DNA of 64,000 nt from NCBI GenBank assembly GCA_041688015.1, contig JBDNIY010000016.1, positions 178,438-242,437 on the forward strand. The letters run 5' to 3'. The notes under the pieces are model-generated. The model made no database searches. It saw nothing but the letters and a program-made list of their open reading frames with translations, and was not told the DNA's origin. Shown one piece after another: positions 48,068 to 56,328 of this stretch (its first letter is position 1; each line of letters opens with the position of its first letter). The position numbers and the translations under genes were made by a program. Source of the DNA: Parvibaculum sp041688015. GTDB lineage: Bacteria > Pseudomonadota > Alphaproteobacteria > Parvibaculales > Parvibaculaceae.

Positions 48068-48765
48068 ACCGGCTTTGATCTGCCTTTTTAAGGCGGGGCA
48101 AAAGTGTACCGGTCCTGCTAGGCCTTCTCTATGCCTTTGGATGGGATGGAGAGGCCAAAAGGATGTTCACAGTGGAACTTTATGCCGGGATAAGACGCGC
48201 CGTGATGGTGGACGGACTGAGCCGCCGGGAGGCGGCCAAGCGTTTTGGCGTTCACCGCAATACGATTTCAAAGATGCTTCAGTTTTCGGTTCCGCCGGGC
48301 TATCGGCGGCGCGAACGGCCCGCTTTGAAGAAGCTCAGCCCGTTCATGGCGTGGATTGACAAGGTTCTGGATGGCGACCGCGCGGTTCACAAGAAGCAGC
48401 GTCATACGGCACAGCGGATTTTCGAGCGGCTGCGGACTGAGGAAGGGTTTTCCGGCGATTATACAATCGTGCGCCAGTATGTGGCGCAGGCAACGCAGCG
48501 TGCCCGTGAGATGTTCGTGCCGCTGAGCCATCGTCCGGGTCACGCGCAGGCGGACTTTGGCCAGGCGGATGCCTATATCGCGGGCAAAAAGGTGCGGTTC
48601 CATTATTTGTGCGTGGACCTGCCACATTCTAACGGTTGCTTTGTCCAAGCCTATCCCGCGGAGACGGCGGAGGCCTTTTGCGATGGTCATGTAGCGGCAT
48701 TCGACTTTTTCAGCGGTGTGCCGCAATCGATCCTCTACGACAATACCAAGCTCGCCGTGGCGAAG
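48051..48765 (+). mobile_element. IS21-family insertion sequence, left fragment
   Basis: Begins near GCAAAGTGTACC (48051-48062) with a second copy GCAAAAGTGTACC at 48098-48110; repeated sites of this kind mark IS21-family ends. It contains the front part of istA. The right part of istA, all of istB and the right end are missing: sequence identity with the family ends at about 48765, where a hemD-like gene begins in the opposite orientation. Confidence 0.75.
48163..48765 (+). pseudogene. istA: IS21-family transposase IstA, C-terminally truncated
   Basis: The N-terminal helix-turn-helix (GLSRREAAKRFGVHRNTISKML) and the start of the DDE integrase core are present: HAQADFGQADAYI with the first catalytic Asp, and GVPQSILYDNTKLAV with the second. 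Only about 200 of the roughly 500 residues expected for IstA remain, and the third catalytic residue is lost. After AVAKIV the frame runs into unrelated sequence that is the reverse strand of the hemD-like gene. Confidence 0.85.
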
Positions 48766-49399
48766 ATTGTTCGGCAAGCCGCTGGACCTGGGGCGAACTG
48801 GCGAATGCAATCGCGTCAATGCCCCCCACTCCCAGTTCGCGGATGAGGGCCTCGACGCGGTGGTCGTCGGCATTTGAAGAATATATGTATGGTGCAACTA
48901 TATCGACCATGGCCCCATGCGCTTCAAGGAAGGCAACGAGCTTCTGGTTTGGCTCCTGCCCGTAGATCTGTACGCTTACCGAACGCTCGCGCAGGGTTTT
49001 GCCCTCAAGCGTAGCAATGATCCCATCCGTAGTCGGAACCTTAGCGGTGAAATCGGGGGAAAGCCCAATCTCGCGCAGGGCGCGCACGGGTTTGGGCCCA
49101 CGCGTGATCTTATTCACTCGGCCGAGCGCGGCCACGAAATCATCTCTCAGGCCGACGCGATCCGCAAAGCCCACAAGCCGCCTAACGCCCTCGCCAGTAT
49201 ACAGGATCAGGTCATCGCATTCGCCCACGATAACGCGCCGAATCCAAGCCTCAACCGGCACCGCATCCGGCGCGTCCCGGATCGCGACGAGCGGACAGCG
49301 CACGATCTCGGCACCTTCCCTCTCAAGCATTCGTGCAAGGAGGTCTAGCTCACGGCATTCAGCAAGCGCGATCCTGCAATTTGTAAGCGGCCCGCTCAT
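48766..49399 (-). pseudogene. hemD: Uroporphyrinogen-III synthase-like protein, 3' truncated
   Basis: From the ATG at 49399: MSGPLTNCRIALAECRELDLLARMLEREGAEIV, then LILYTGEGVRRL and IDAIAFASSPQVQRLAEQ, which are typical of the HemD fold with two alternating domains. Homology ends at about 48766; the ORF reads on into the reverse of istA until a stop at 48710. The last part of the second domain is missing, so activity is doubtful. It lies 135 bases downstream of the aconitase on the same strand. Confidence 0.75.
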
Positions 49400-49476
49400 G
49401 AAGGTTCTCCGACCAGCTGATGGAACATTCCGGGGTACGTCCTTCGAAGTGCACAAAGATTATGCCGCTGATCTGA
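49360..49476. repeat. Direct repeat copy 1 (5' end of hemD and its leader)
   Basis: About 117 bases covering the first 13 codons of the hemD-like gene and its upstream leader. A second, imperfect copy lies at 51631-51747 in the same orientation, differing by one indel and about fifteen or more substitutions. The two copies flank the aconitase gene. Confidence 0.85.
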
Positions 49477-49534
49477 CACTCTCAACCACGCTGGGATTCA
49501 TTTCATGAAATCGCGCTTTGCGCCCCATACCCCA

Positions 49535-51496
49535 TCATGCACCGCGAGACTCGGGTGAACCCGAGAGGCGCTCTTTCATCCAGTTGATCAACCCCCCGCC
49601 AAGCAAGAACAGCACTTGTCGCGGCGACATGTAGTGACGCATCTGGAACTTGTACTGGCGCGTGACGTTTTCGACCATCAGTTCGCCCCTCTCTGTCAGC
49701 ACGCACCGCAGGTCGGTCATGCGCAGCACGTCGCCGGCCTGGATGCCGTCGTAGTCTGCAGGATCGACGAAGGTCAGCGGCAGGACGCCGAAGTTGATCA
49801 GGTTTTGCGAGTGGATCCGCGCAAAACCCTTGGCTAGAACCGCGCGCAGCCCGAGATACTGCGGGCCTAGTGCAGCGTGCTCGCGGCTCGAGCCTTGCCC
49901 GTAATTGCTGCCGCCCACCACAACGTGGCCCGGCACCTGCTGGGCTCGCGCGGCGTAGGTGGGATCGAGCCTATTGAAGGAGAACTCGGCGATCTTGGGA
50001 ATGTTGCTCCGGAATGGCAGCACCCGCAAGCCGGCCGGCATGATCTCGTCGGTGGAAACGTCGTCTGCCACCTTAAGCAGAACAGGCACTTCGATCGAAT
50101 CCGGCAGCGGCTCGAACGTCGGCAGCGAGGCGATGTTCGGGCCCTTCACGAGGTCCACGTGCAGCGCCTCCTCAAGCAGCAACGGCGGCATGAACATCGC
50201 GCGGTTGATGATCGGGTCGTCGGGGTCCGCAATGCGCGGGTAGGGGATGCCAAGCGTGCGCGGGTCGGTGATCACACCAGTGAGCGCCGAAGCGGTGGCA
50301 GTCTCGGGACTGACCAAGCAAACCTTGTCCTCGCGCGTGCCGGAGCGGCCGGGGAAATTGCGCGGCACCGTGCGCAGAGAGAGTTCGTGCGTGGCCGGTG
50401 CCTGGCCCATGCCGATGCAGCCGTTACACCCGGCCTGGTGCAGCCGCGCACCGGCGTGGAGCAGGTGGGCGACGTGCCCGTCGCGCACCAGCGTTTCGAG
50501 CTGCGCGCGGGACGTGGGGTTGACGTCAAACGACACGCGGTCGTTCCCGCGCCGGCCGCGCACCATCATCGCGGGGACGGCGAAGTCGCGGTAGCCGGGA
50601 TTGGCCGATGAGCCGATGTACGTCTGGTAGATCCGCTTGCCCGCGACTTCGCTGACCGGGCGCACGTTCCCCGGACTGGACGGCATGGCGATCAGCGGCA
50701 CGAGGCTCGCCAGATCGATCTCATCGTGCACGTCGTAGGCTGCGCCGGAATCCGCGGCTAGCTCCACCCAGTCTTCTTCTCGCTGCCACGCCCGCAGAAA
50801 GCGGCGCACCTCCTGGTCGGAGGGGAAGACGGTGGTTGTCGCGCCCAGTTCGGCGCCCATGTTGGCGATCACGTGCCGATCCATCGCGCTCAGCGCGTCG
50901 AGTCCCGGTCCGTAGTACTCGACGATCCTGCCCAGCCCGCCCTCCACGCCGTGGCGGCGCAGCATCTCGAGGATCACGTCTTTGGCGCTCACCCACTCTG
51001 GCAACCGGCCGATAAGTTTCACGCCCCAGATCTGCGGCATGCGCGTGAAGAACGCCTCGCCCGCCATGGCGAGCGCCACTTCCAGTCCGCCGGCGCCGAT
51101 GGCCAGCATACCGATCGCACCGCCCGCCGGCGTGTGGCTGTCGGAACCCAGGAGCGTCTTACCCGGCTTACCGAAGTTCTCCTGATGGCACGGATGGCTC
51201 ACTCCGTTTCCAGGCCGCGAGTACCACACGCCGAATCTCTGGCAAGCGCTACGCAGGAAGAGGTGGTCGTCAGGGTTCTTGTAGTCCTCCTGGATTAGGT
51301 TGTGGTCGACGTACTGGACGCTAACCTCGGTCTTCACCCGGTCCAGGCCCATCGCTTCCAGCTCCAGCATCACGAGCGTGCCGGTGGCGTCCTGGGTGAG
51401 CGTCTGGTCAATACGGATCCCAATTTCCTCACCGGGCTTTATGTCGCCGTGTATCAGATGCGACTGGATCAACTTCTGCGTGACGTTCAAGCTCAT
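49535..51496 (-). CDS. Aconitate hydratase, Aquifex-type
   Basis: A 653-residue aconitase, much shorter than the roughly 890-residue AcnA of most Proteobacteria and of the domain order seen in the putative Aquifex-type family. Signatures are LLGSDSHTPAGGAIGMLAIGAGG, the cluster cysteines in HQAGCNGCIGMGQAPA with an earlier Cys, and the swivel-domain VVVGGSNYGQGSSREHAALGP. Interconverts citrate and isocitrate with a labile 4Fe-4S cluster. Lies downstream of the suf/bolA run with a 420-base gap, so may have its own promoter. Probably acquired. Confidence 0.9.
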   Translation of the reverse strand: MSLNVTQKLIQSHLIHGDIKPGEEIGIRIDQTLTQDATGTLVMLELEAMGLDRVKTEVSVQYVDHNLIQEDYKNPDDHLFLRSACQRFGVWYSRPGNGVSHPCHQENFGKPGKTLLGSDSHTPAGGAIGMLAIGAGGLEVALAMAGEAFFTRMPQIWGVKLIGRLPEWVSAKDVILEMLRRHGVEGGLGRIVEYYGPGLDALSAMDRHVIANMGAELGATTTVFPSDQEVRRFLRAWQREEDWVELAADSGAAYDVHDEIDLASLVPLIAMPSSPGNVRPVSEVAGKRIYQTYIGSSANPGYRDFAVPAMMVRGRRGNDRVSFDVNPTSRAQLETLVRDGHVAHLLHAGARLHQAGCNGCIGMGQAPATHELSLRTVPRNFPGRSGTREDKVCLVSPETATASALTGVITDPRTLGIPYPRIADPDDPIINRAMFMPPLLLEEALHVDLVKGPNIASLPTFEPLPDSIEVPVLLKVADDVSTDEIMPAGLRVLPFRSNIPKIAEFSFNRLDPTYAARAQQVPGHVVVGGSNYGQGSSREHAALGPQYLGLRAVLAKGFARIHSQNLINFGVLPLTFVDPADYDGIQAGDVLRMTDLRCVLTERGELMVENVTRQYKFQMRHYMSPRQVLFLLGGGLINWMKERLSGSPESRGA

Positions 51497-51915
51497 AATG
51501 CTTCTCCCAAGTTTGACAAGATGACGGAATAATACAAAGTTACGAGCTTGGCCATCAAGGGCATCTCATGAGCATCGCAGCTAACCGATTGACACACCAT
51601 GGCTTCTCTAGCGGGCAGATGTTTGGTTATCAGCAAGCGCGATCCTGCAATTTGTTAGCGGCCCGCTCATGAGGTTTCCGCGATCAGCTGATGGATCATT
51701 CCGGGGTGCGTCCTTCGGAGTGGACAAGGATCATGCCGCCGCTTGATCCGGAAGCCCGTCACCAAGATTCGGCTATAACTCCAAACCCGGCCCACGGTCC
51801 AATCAGCAGCCTGATCACTGTTCACCCCGAGGGGCCCATTCCAAACGGGGGCACGGTTTGAAGCGATTTGACATCGGAATCTGCAGGCAGCCGACCATGG
51901 CTTGCTAAATCCGGC
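51497..51915. other. Intergenic region with hemD remnant
   Basis: About 420 bases between bolA and the aconitase. A TTGTCA about 35 bases upstream of the aconitase ATG may be part of a promoter. The centre holds the second direct repeat, which includes a hemD-like start (MSGPLTNCRIALAD) that stops being similar after about 14 codons. The remainder shows no gene. Confidence 0.6.
51631..51747. repeat. Direct repeat copy 2 (hemD remnant)
   Basis: Imperfect duplicate of 49360-49476. The ATG (cat at 51668-51670 on the plus strand) and the first 13 codons of the hemD-like reading frame are kept, then similarity ends. Suggests that the aconitase segment was inserted into or duplicated around a hemD locus. 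Confidence 0.8.
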
Positions 51916-52182
51916 TCAAGACGTAGCGGGCGTTAGCGTCTTCAGACTGTCGACGGCGTGCACCGGGGGCGCGTCACCCTGCATCAAGTGGGCGATTGCA
52001 CCGTACACCAGCCGCTGGCTCTCGAGCATGCTGCTGCCGGCGAACGCGGGCGACGTCACTTCAATGCTGAAGTGTCCGCCGCCGCCGGTGACGGCGGCCC
52101 GTGAATTGTGAATCTGCTGCTCAATGGCATCGCGCAGCGCGTCGCTGACGGAACCCTGGAAGTCGGTTGGATGGGATGACAT
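51916..52182 (-). CDS. bolA: BolA-family protein
   Basis: An 88-residue BolA fold protein: LRDAIEQQIHNSRAAVTGGGGHFSIEVTSPAFAG followed by SQRLVYGAIAHLM and the HAVDSLKTLTP tail with the conserved His. BolA proteins form 2Fe-2S-bridged heterodimers with CGFS glutaredoxins, and such a glutaredoxin is encoded ten bases upstream. The ATG at 52182 is preceded by AAAGGA. Last gene of the suf run. Confidence 0.93.
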   Translation of the reverse strand: MSSHPTDFQGSVSDALRDAIEQQIHNSRAAVTGGGGHFSIEVTSPAFAGSSMLESQRLVYGAIAHLMQGDAPPVHAVDSLKTLTPATS

Positions 52183-52192
52183 GGTGGTCCTT

Positions 52193-52537
52193 TTATGTGG
52201 CAGTACCGTGGTCTGCGCCAATGAGACTCTGGAGTTCTCCTGACGCATTCATCTCGCGGACGATGTCGCAGCCCCCGATAAACTGCCCGCCAACGTACAG
52301 CTGTGGAATCGTCGGCCACTGGGAGAATTCCTTGATCCCATCTCGCAACTCAGGTGAATCCAGCACGTCGACGGTTTCGTAGCCCGACAGCAGTTTGTTG
52401 AGGATCTGCACGACCTGAGCGGAGAATCCGCACTGTGGCATCTGCCGATTGCCCTTCATGAACAGGACGACCCGGTGACTGGCCACGAGCTCGGAGATCT
52501 GCGTCCGCAGTGATTCGTTCAGTGCCATGGTACTCAT
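52193..52537 (-). CDS. grxD: Monothiol glutaredoxin (Grx4/GrxD type)
   Basis: 114 residues with the CGFS active site (MPQCGFSAQ, Cys about position 36), upstream VVLFMKGN, and WPTIPQLYVGGQFIGGCDIV with the glutathione-binding TIP and GG-CD motifs. Such proteins carry a glutathione-bridged 2Fe-2S cluster and deliver or store clusters with BolA. GGAGG precedes the ATG. Overlaps the preceding 33-codon ORF by 4 bases. Confidence 0.95.
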   Translation of the reverse strand: MSTMALNESLRTQISELVASHRVVLFMKGNRQMPQCGFSAQVVQILNKLLSGYETVDVLDSPELRDGIKEFSQWPTIPQLYVGGQFIGGCDIVREMNASGELQSLIGADHGTAT

Positions 52538-52635
52538 TGTTTTTCCTCCAAGTGGTACGCGGGTAACGTGCTGAGCCGTCGGTCTTCGACGGGGCCAGCC
52601 CTGTCTTGCTTTCGGGATCGACGAATCGGCATCAT
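52534..52635 (-). CDS. Predicted 33-residue basic small protein
   Basis: Two adjacent ATG codons at 52635 and 52632 follow a strong GAGGAGGAAGAG ribosome binding site, directly after the sufT stop. The reading frame runs MMPIRRSRKQDRAGPVEDRR and a short tail, and its TGA overlaps the glutaredoxin ATG. It is basic, without cysteines or a membrane helix. Either a small protein of the suf operon or a coupling leader for the glutaredoxin. Function unknown. Confidence 0.45.
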   Translation of the reverse strand: MMPIRRSRKQDRAGPVEDRRLSTLPAYHLEEKQ

Positions 52636-52645
52636 CTCTTCCTCC

Positions 52646-53197
52646 TCACAACAGGCCGAGCTGCAGTTGGGCGGCCTCGGACATGCGGCTCTGGTCCCAG
52701 GCCGGCTCCCAGACGATCTCGATGTCGACGTCGGTGACGCCGGCAACCCCCTGTACCTTGCGGCACGCGTCTGCCTTGAGCACATCGCCCATCCCACAGC
52801 CGGGCGCCGTCATCGACATCTTGATCTCGACCCGGTGCCCACCGTCCGCGAGCGGGTGGGCTTCGCAGACGTAGATCAGCCCGAGGTCCACCACGTTGAC
52901 CGGAATCTCCGGATCGAACACGGTCTTGAGCTTCTCGATCACCTTCTCCAGACTAAAGGGCCCCGCTTCCCCCGGCGCTTCTTCCTGCGGCGTGTCCTCA
53001 AGTCCTAGCGCATCGGCATCGAGAGCGTCGACCCGCACCAGGTATCCCATCTCGGTCCTGACAGTGAAGCTGCCGCCCAGAGCCTGCGTCACCACAACGG
53101 TGTCACCTTTCCAAAGCGTCAGCATCTCCCCACGCGGTATCATCGTTACCTCGCAGTCCCGCTTAATCTCGATCGGTGTGTTCAAGTCAGGACCCAT
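52646..53197 (-). CDS. sufT: Fe-S assembly protein SufT (DUF59/MIP18)
   Basis: 183 residues. The first half (RDCEVTMIPRGEMLTLWKGD) is the extra N-terminal part typical of SufT; the second half is the DUF59/MIP18 domain with VFDPEIPVNVVDLGLIY and MTAPGCGMGDVL, including the reactive Cys. SufT helps maturation of Fe-S enzymes such as lipoyl synthase and aconitase in Gram-positive bacteria. Overlaps sufU by 11 bases. Confidence 0.93.
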   Translation of the reverse strand: MGPDLNTPIEIKRDCEVTMIPRGEMLTLWKGDTVVVTQALGGSFTVRTEMGYLVRVDALDADALGLEDTPQEEAPGEAGPFSLEKVIEKLKTVFDPEIPVNVVDLGLIYVCEAHPLADGGHRVEIKMSMTAPGCGMGDVLKADACRKVQGVAGVTDVDIEIVWEPAWDQSRMSEAAQLQLGLL

Positions 53198-53660
53198 GGT
53201 TGTTTAACTCCGTTGAAATTCGTGCGCCCGTTCCTTCGAGGGCGTTGCGCAACGTGTGCCACGCAAGGGTGGCGCACTTGACCCGCAACGGGAATTCCCA
53301 GATGCCGGACAGCGCTGCGAGCTTGCCGACGCCATCGAGGTTCAGCTCACCCTTCGGCCCCTCGGTCAGCAGGGCGTGGACGCGCCCGAAGAGCGCCAAC
53401 GCCTCTTCCTGTTTCTTTCCCTTGAGCTCGGTGGTCATCAGAGACGCCGAGGCCTTCGAGATGGCGCATCCGTCTCCTTGGAAGGCGATATCCTCGATGA
53501 CTCCCTTGGCGAGCTTCACGTAGAGCGTGAGGTGATCGCCGCATAGCGGGTTGAAACCTTCAGCCGTGCACGTCGGGTCCTCAAGCATGAGGAAGTTGCG
53601 CGGATGCCTGCTGTGGTCGATGACCACTTCCTGGTAAAGGTCGCGAAGCTCGCTGCTCAT
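53187..53660 (-). CDS. sufU: SUF system sulfur acceptor SufU
   Basis: 157 residues. NPLCGD (Cys about 40), GDGCAISKAS (Cys about 65) and VKCATLAWHTL (Cys about 128) match SufU, the zinc protein that accepts persulfide from SufS. The longer insertion between the second and third cysteines separates it from scaffold IscU. Use of SufU rather than SufE is usual in Gram-positive lineages and unusual in Alphaproteobacteria. Overlaps sufS by 4 bases. Confidence 0.94.
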   Translation of the reverse strand: MSSELRDLYQEVVIDHSRHPRNFLMLEDPTCTAEGFNPLCGDHLTLYVKLAKGVIEDIAFQGDGCAISKASASLMTTELKGKKQEEALALFGRVHALLTEGPKGELNLDGVGKLAALSGIWEFPLRVKCATLAWHTLRNALEGTGARISTELNNHGS

Positions 53661-54949
53661 TGGAAGAGTTCCCTAACTTGACCTAAGCTGGCCACGAGTG
53701 CGTCGATATCCTGCCGAGTGCTGTAGCAGCCGAGCGACGCGCGGGCGGTGGCAGGCACACCCAATCGGCTCATCAAGGGTTGTGCGCAGTGATGGCCCAC
53801 ACGAATCGCAACTCCTTCTCGGTCGAGGATGGTGCCAATGTCATGTGGGTGAACGCCATCGAGCACGAAGGAGAGGACGCTGGCCTTGGCATGAGCCGTG
53901 CCGATGAGGCGGAGTCCCGGCACCGCAGAGAGCATGCGTGTACCGTAGGCAAGGACGTCCTCTTCGTGGGCCGTGAGTGCCTCGTGCCCCAGGCCGGTGA
54001 GGAAGTCGATGGCGGTGCCGAGCCCGACCGCGCCCACCATGTTTGGCGTGCCCGCCTCGAACTTGTATGGAGGCTTATTGTAGACGGTCTTCTCGAAGCT
54101 GACGGATAGAATCATGTCGCCGCCGCCTTGGTAGGGAGGCATCTCCTCGAGCAGCTCGCTCCGGCCGTAGAGAACGCCGATGCCGGTGGGGCCGTACATC
54201 TTGTGGCCTGAGAACACGTAGAAGTCGCAACCCAGCGCCTGCACGTCGATCTGCAGATGCGGGACGGCCTGCGCGCCGTCAACGAGCACGCGCGCGCCTC
54301 GCGCGTGTGCCATCTCGACAATGCGCCGGATTGGATTGATGGTGCCGAGCACGTTCGATACGTGGGTGACGGCCACGAGCCTGGTCTTCCGTCCGAGGAG
54401 CCGCTCGAACTCATCGAGCAAGAGCTCGCCGTTATCGTTGATGGGCGCTACGCGAAGGCGGGCGCCCATCTGCTCGCAGAGCATCTGCCAAGGCACGATG
54501 TTCGAGTGGTGCTCCATCGCGGTGATGAGTACCTCGTCTTCCTCCCCGACATGCTTCTTGCCGTAGGATTGCGCGACGAGGTTGATGGCTTCGGTGGCAC
54601 CACGCACGAAAACGATCTCGTGGGCGTGCTCGGCGTTCAGGAATCTCTGGGCCGTGACACGAGCGCCCTCGTAGGCCTCCGTCGCGCGCTCGGCAAGGTA
54701 GTGCACGCCCCGGTGAATGTTCGCATTCTCCTTCAATAGGAAACGCGACATCGCATCAATGACCCCCTGCGGCTTCTGACTTGTCGCAGCGCTATCAAGA
54801 TAGACGAGGGGCTTGCCGTAAACCTTCTCCCTAAGGATAGGAAAGTTCTGGCGTACGCGCTCGACGTCGAAATCAGCCGCGTCGTTCCGACCAACCTGCC
54901 CGTGAGCAAGCCCCAGACTCGTCACGGAACTCGTCTGAGCGCCGGTCAT
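53657..54949 (-). CDS. sufS: Cysteine desulfurase SufS
   Basis: PLP enzyme (430 aa) releasing sulfur from cysteine. The ATG at 54949 overlaps the sufD stop (ATGA); the frame is open farther upstream but that part is sufD read in another frame. Motifs: YLDSAATSQKPQGVIDAM, FVRGATEAINLVAQS, FYVFSGHKMYGPTGIGVLYG with the PLP lysine, and RVGHHCAQPLMSRLG with the catalytic Cys. Confidence 0.96.
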   Translation of the reverse strand: MTGAQTSSVTSLGLAHGQVGRNDAADFDVERVRQNFPILREKVYGKPLVYLDSAATSQKPQGVIDAMSRFLLKENANIHRGVHYLAERATEAYEGARVTAQRFLNAEHAHEIVFVRGATEAINLVAQSYGKKHVGEEDEVLITAMEHHSNIVPWQMLCEQMGARLRVAPINDNGELLLDEFERLLGRKTRLVAVTHVSNVLGTINPIRRIVEMAHARGARVLVDGAQAVPHLQIDVQALGCDFYVFSGHKMYGPTGIGVLYGRSELLEEMPPYQGGGDMILSVSFEKTVYNKPPYKFEAGTPNMVGAVGLGTAIDFLTGLGHEALTAHEEDVLAYGTRMLSAVPGLRLIGTAHAKASVLSFVLDGVHPHDIGTILDREGVAIRVGHHCAQPLMSRLGVPATARASLGCYSTRQDIDALVASLGQVRELFQ

Positions 54950-56328
54950 GCCGCCACCCCCACGCCCCTCGTCGGCAACCGTAACGCAACCAGCTTTTCT
55001 ACATGGGACCTGAGAGGCTCTACCCGAATAAGTTCCAGCATCTCGCCCACGAACGCGTAGGTGAGCAGATCCCGCGCGGCAAGCTGCGGAATGCCACGAG
55101 AACGGAGGTAGAACACAGCCTCCTCGTTGATCTGGCCCACAGCGGCTCCGTGGGCGCACTTCACGTCATCGGCGAAGATCTCGAGTTGCGGCCGCGTGTT
55201 GGCCCGCGCCGACTCCGAAAGCAGAAGATTCTTATTCGTCTGGCTTGAATCCGTATTCATCGCACCGGGGCGTACGATGACGCGGCCGTCGAAGACACCA
55301 CGACCCCGCCCATCGACCACGCCCTTGTAGAGCTCGCGGCTGGTGCACTCGGGCGCGACATGGTCGATTGTCGTCGGGTTGTCGAGGTGCTGCTCGTTTT
55401 GGGGCATGTACAGGCCGTTCAGGGTAGTCGTTGCCCCTGAGCCATTGAGCTTTACCGTAACCTCGTGCCGAGCAAGCAAGGAGCCCAACGCAACCGAGTG
55501 CGTCGTGAACTGACTGTCTCGCTCCTGTCGCACATCGAGTAGCGCGATGTGGAAGGCCGTCTCCGTCTCATTCTGGACCTTGTAGTGCTCAACCGCCGCG
55601 CCCTCCTCGAGGACAATCTCGGTGACTGCATTGGTGAAGTAGACCTCGTCCAGGATGCCTGCGTAGGTTTCCACAATCGTCACCCGACTCCCGGGGCCTG
55701 CGAGCACCAAAGATCTCGGATGGGACACCACCGGACCTGCTGGCGGACCTGCCAGCAAAGCGGTGCCCTGATCCGAGAGAAAGACAAGGTGGATCGGCTC
55801 TTCGATCACCGTGTTGGCTGGAATCTGAATGAAGGCCCCATCCTCGGCGCAGGCTGCGTTGAGAGCAGTGAATGCATGAGTCTGCTCTCCGAACGGACGC
55901 GCGAGAAATGCTTCGAGAGACCCGCCCTCCTCGGCAAGCGCCGAGGCTAGGCTTTCCACCTTGACGCCCTGAGGAAGCGTCATCAGCGACGAGCACTGGG
56001 GGGAAAAGTATCCGTTGACGAAGACGAGCCGGGCACCGCCGAGGTCGCCTGCCAGTTGGTCGATTGCTGCGGATGACAGCCTAGGGCTCGCGCTCGCCTC
56101 TGCGGGCTCGAAAGCGACATCCAATATACGCCCGACCTGCGTGTACTTCCAGGCTTCGTCCTTTGCCGTTGGGAAACCACGCTCTAAAACTCGCTGGAAA
56201 GCAGCGTGGCGAAACGCCTTGAGCCAGACGGGATCGTGGCCATTGCGCCTCAATTCTAGCCACGAAAGGCCCTGGAGCAAGGCGTTCTCCGTCGTGCCAG
56301 CGACGACAAGCTTGGCGAGGCTGCTCAT
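54946..56328 (-). CDS. sufD: SUF scaffold protein SufD
   Basis: 460 residues. The C-terminal half has the SufBD beta-helix (TTLNGLYMPQNEQHLDNPT, then DHVAPECTSRELYKGVVDGRGRGVFDGRV) and NKNLLLSESARANTRPQLEIFADDVKCAHGA with AVGQINEEAVFYLRSRGI. Forms the SufBC2D scaffold with its neighbours. The N-terminal helical part (FPTAKDEAWKYT) is intact. Overlaps sufC by 4 bases. Confidence 0.95.
   Translation of the reverse strand: MSSLAKLVVAGTTENALLQGLSWLELRRNGHDPVWLKAFRHAAFQRVLERGFPTAKDEAWKYTQVGRILDVAFEPAEASASPRLSSAAIDQLAGDLGGARLVFVNGYFSPQCSSLMTLPQGVKVESLASALAEEGGSLEAFLARPFGEQTHAFTALNAACAEDGAFIQIPANTVIEEPIHLVFLSDQGTALLAGPPAGPVVSHPRSLVLAGPGSRVTIVETYAGILDEVYFTNAVTEIVLEEGAAVEHYKVQNETETAFHIALLDVRQERDSQFTTHSVALGSLLARHEVTVKLNGSGATTTLNGLYMPQNEQHLDNPTTIDHVAPECTSRELYKGVVDGRGRGVFDGRVIVRPGAMNTDSSQTNKNLLLSESARANTRPQLEIFADDVKCAHGAAVGQINEEAVFYLRSRGIPQLAARDLLTYAFVGEMLELIRVEPLRSHVEKLVALRLPTRGVGVAA

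Noticed and set aside
48710..48765. C-terminal extension of the hemD-like frame
   Set aside because: The extra codons are the reverse of istA sequence, read through the junction, and do not belong to the family.
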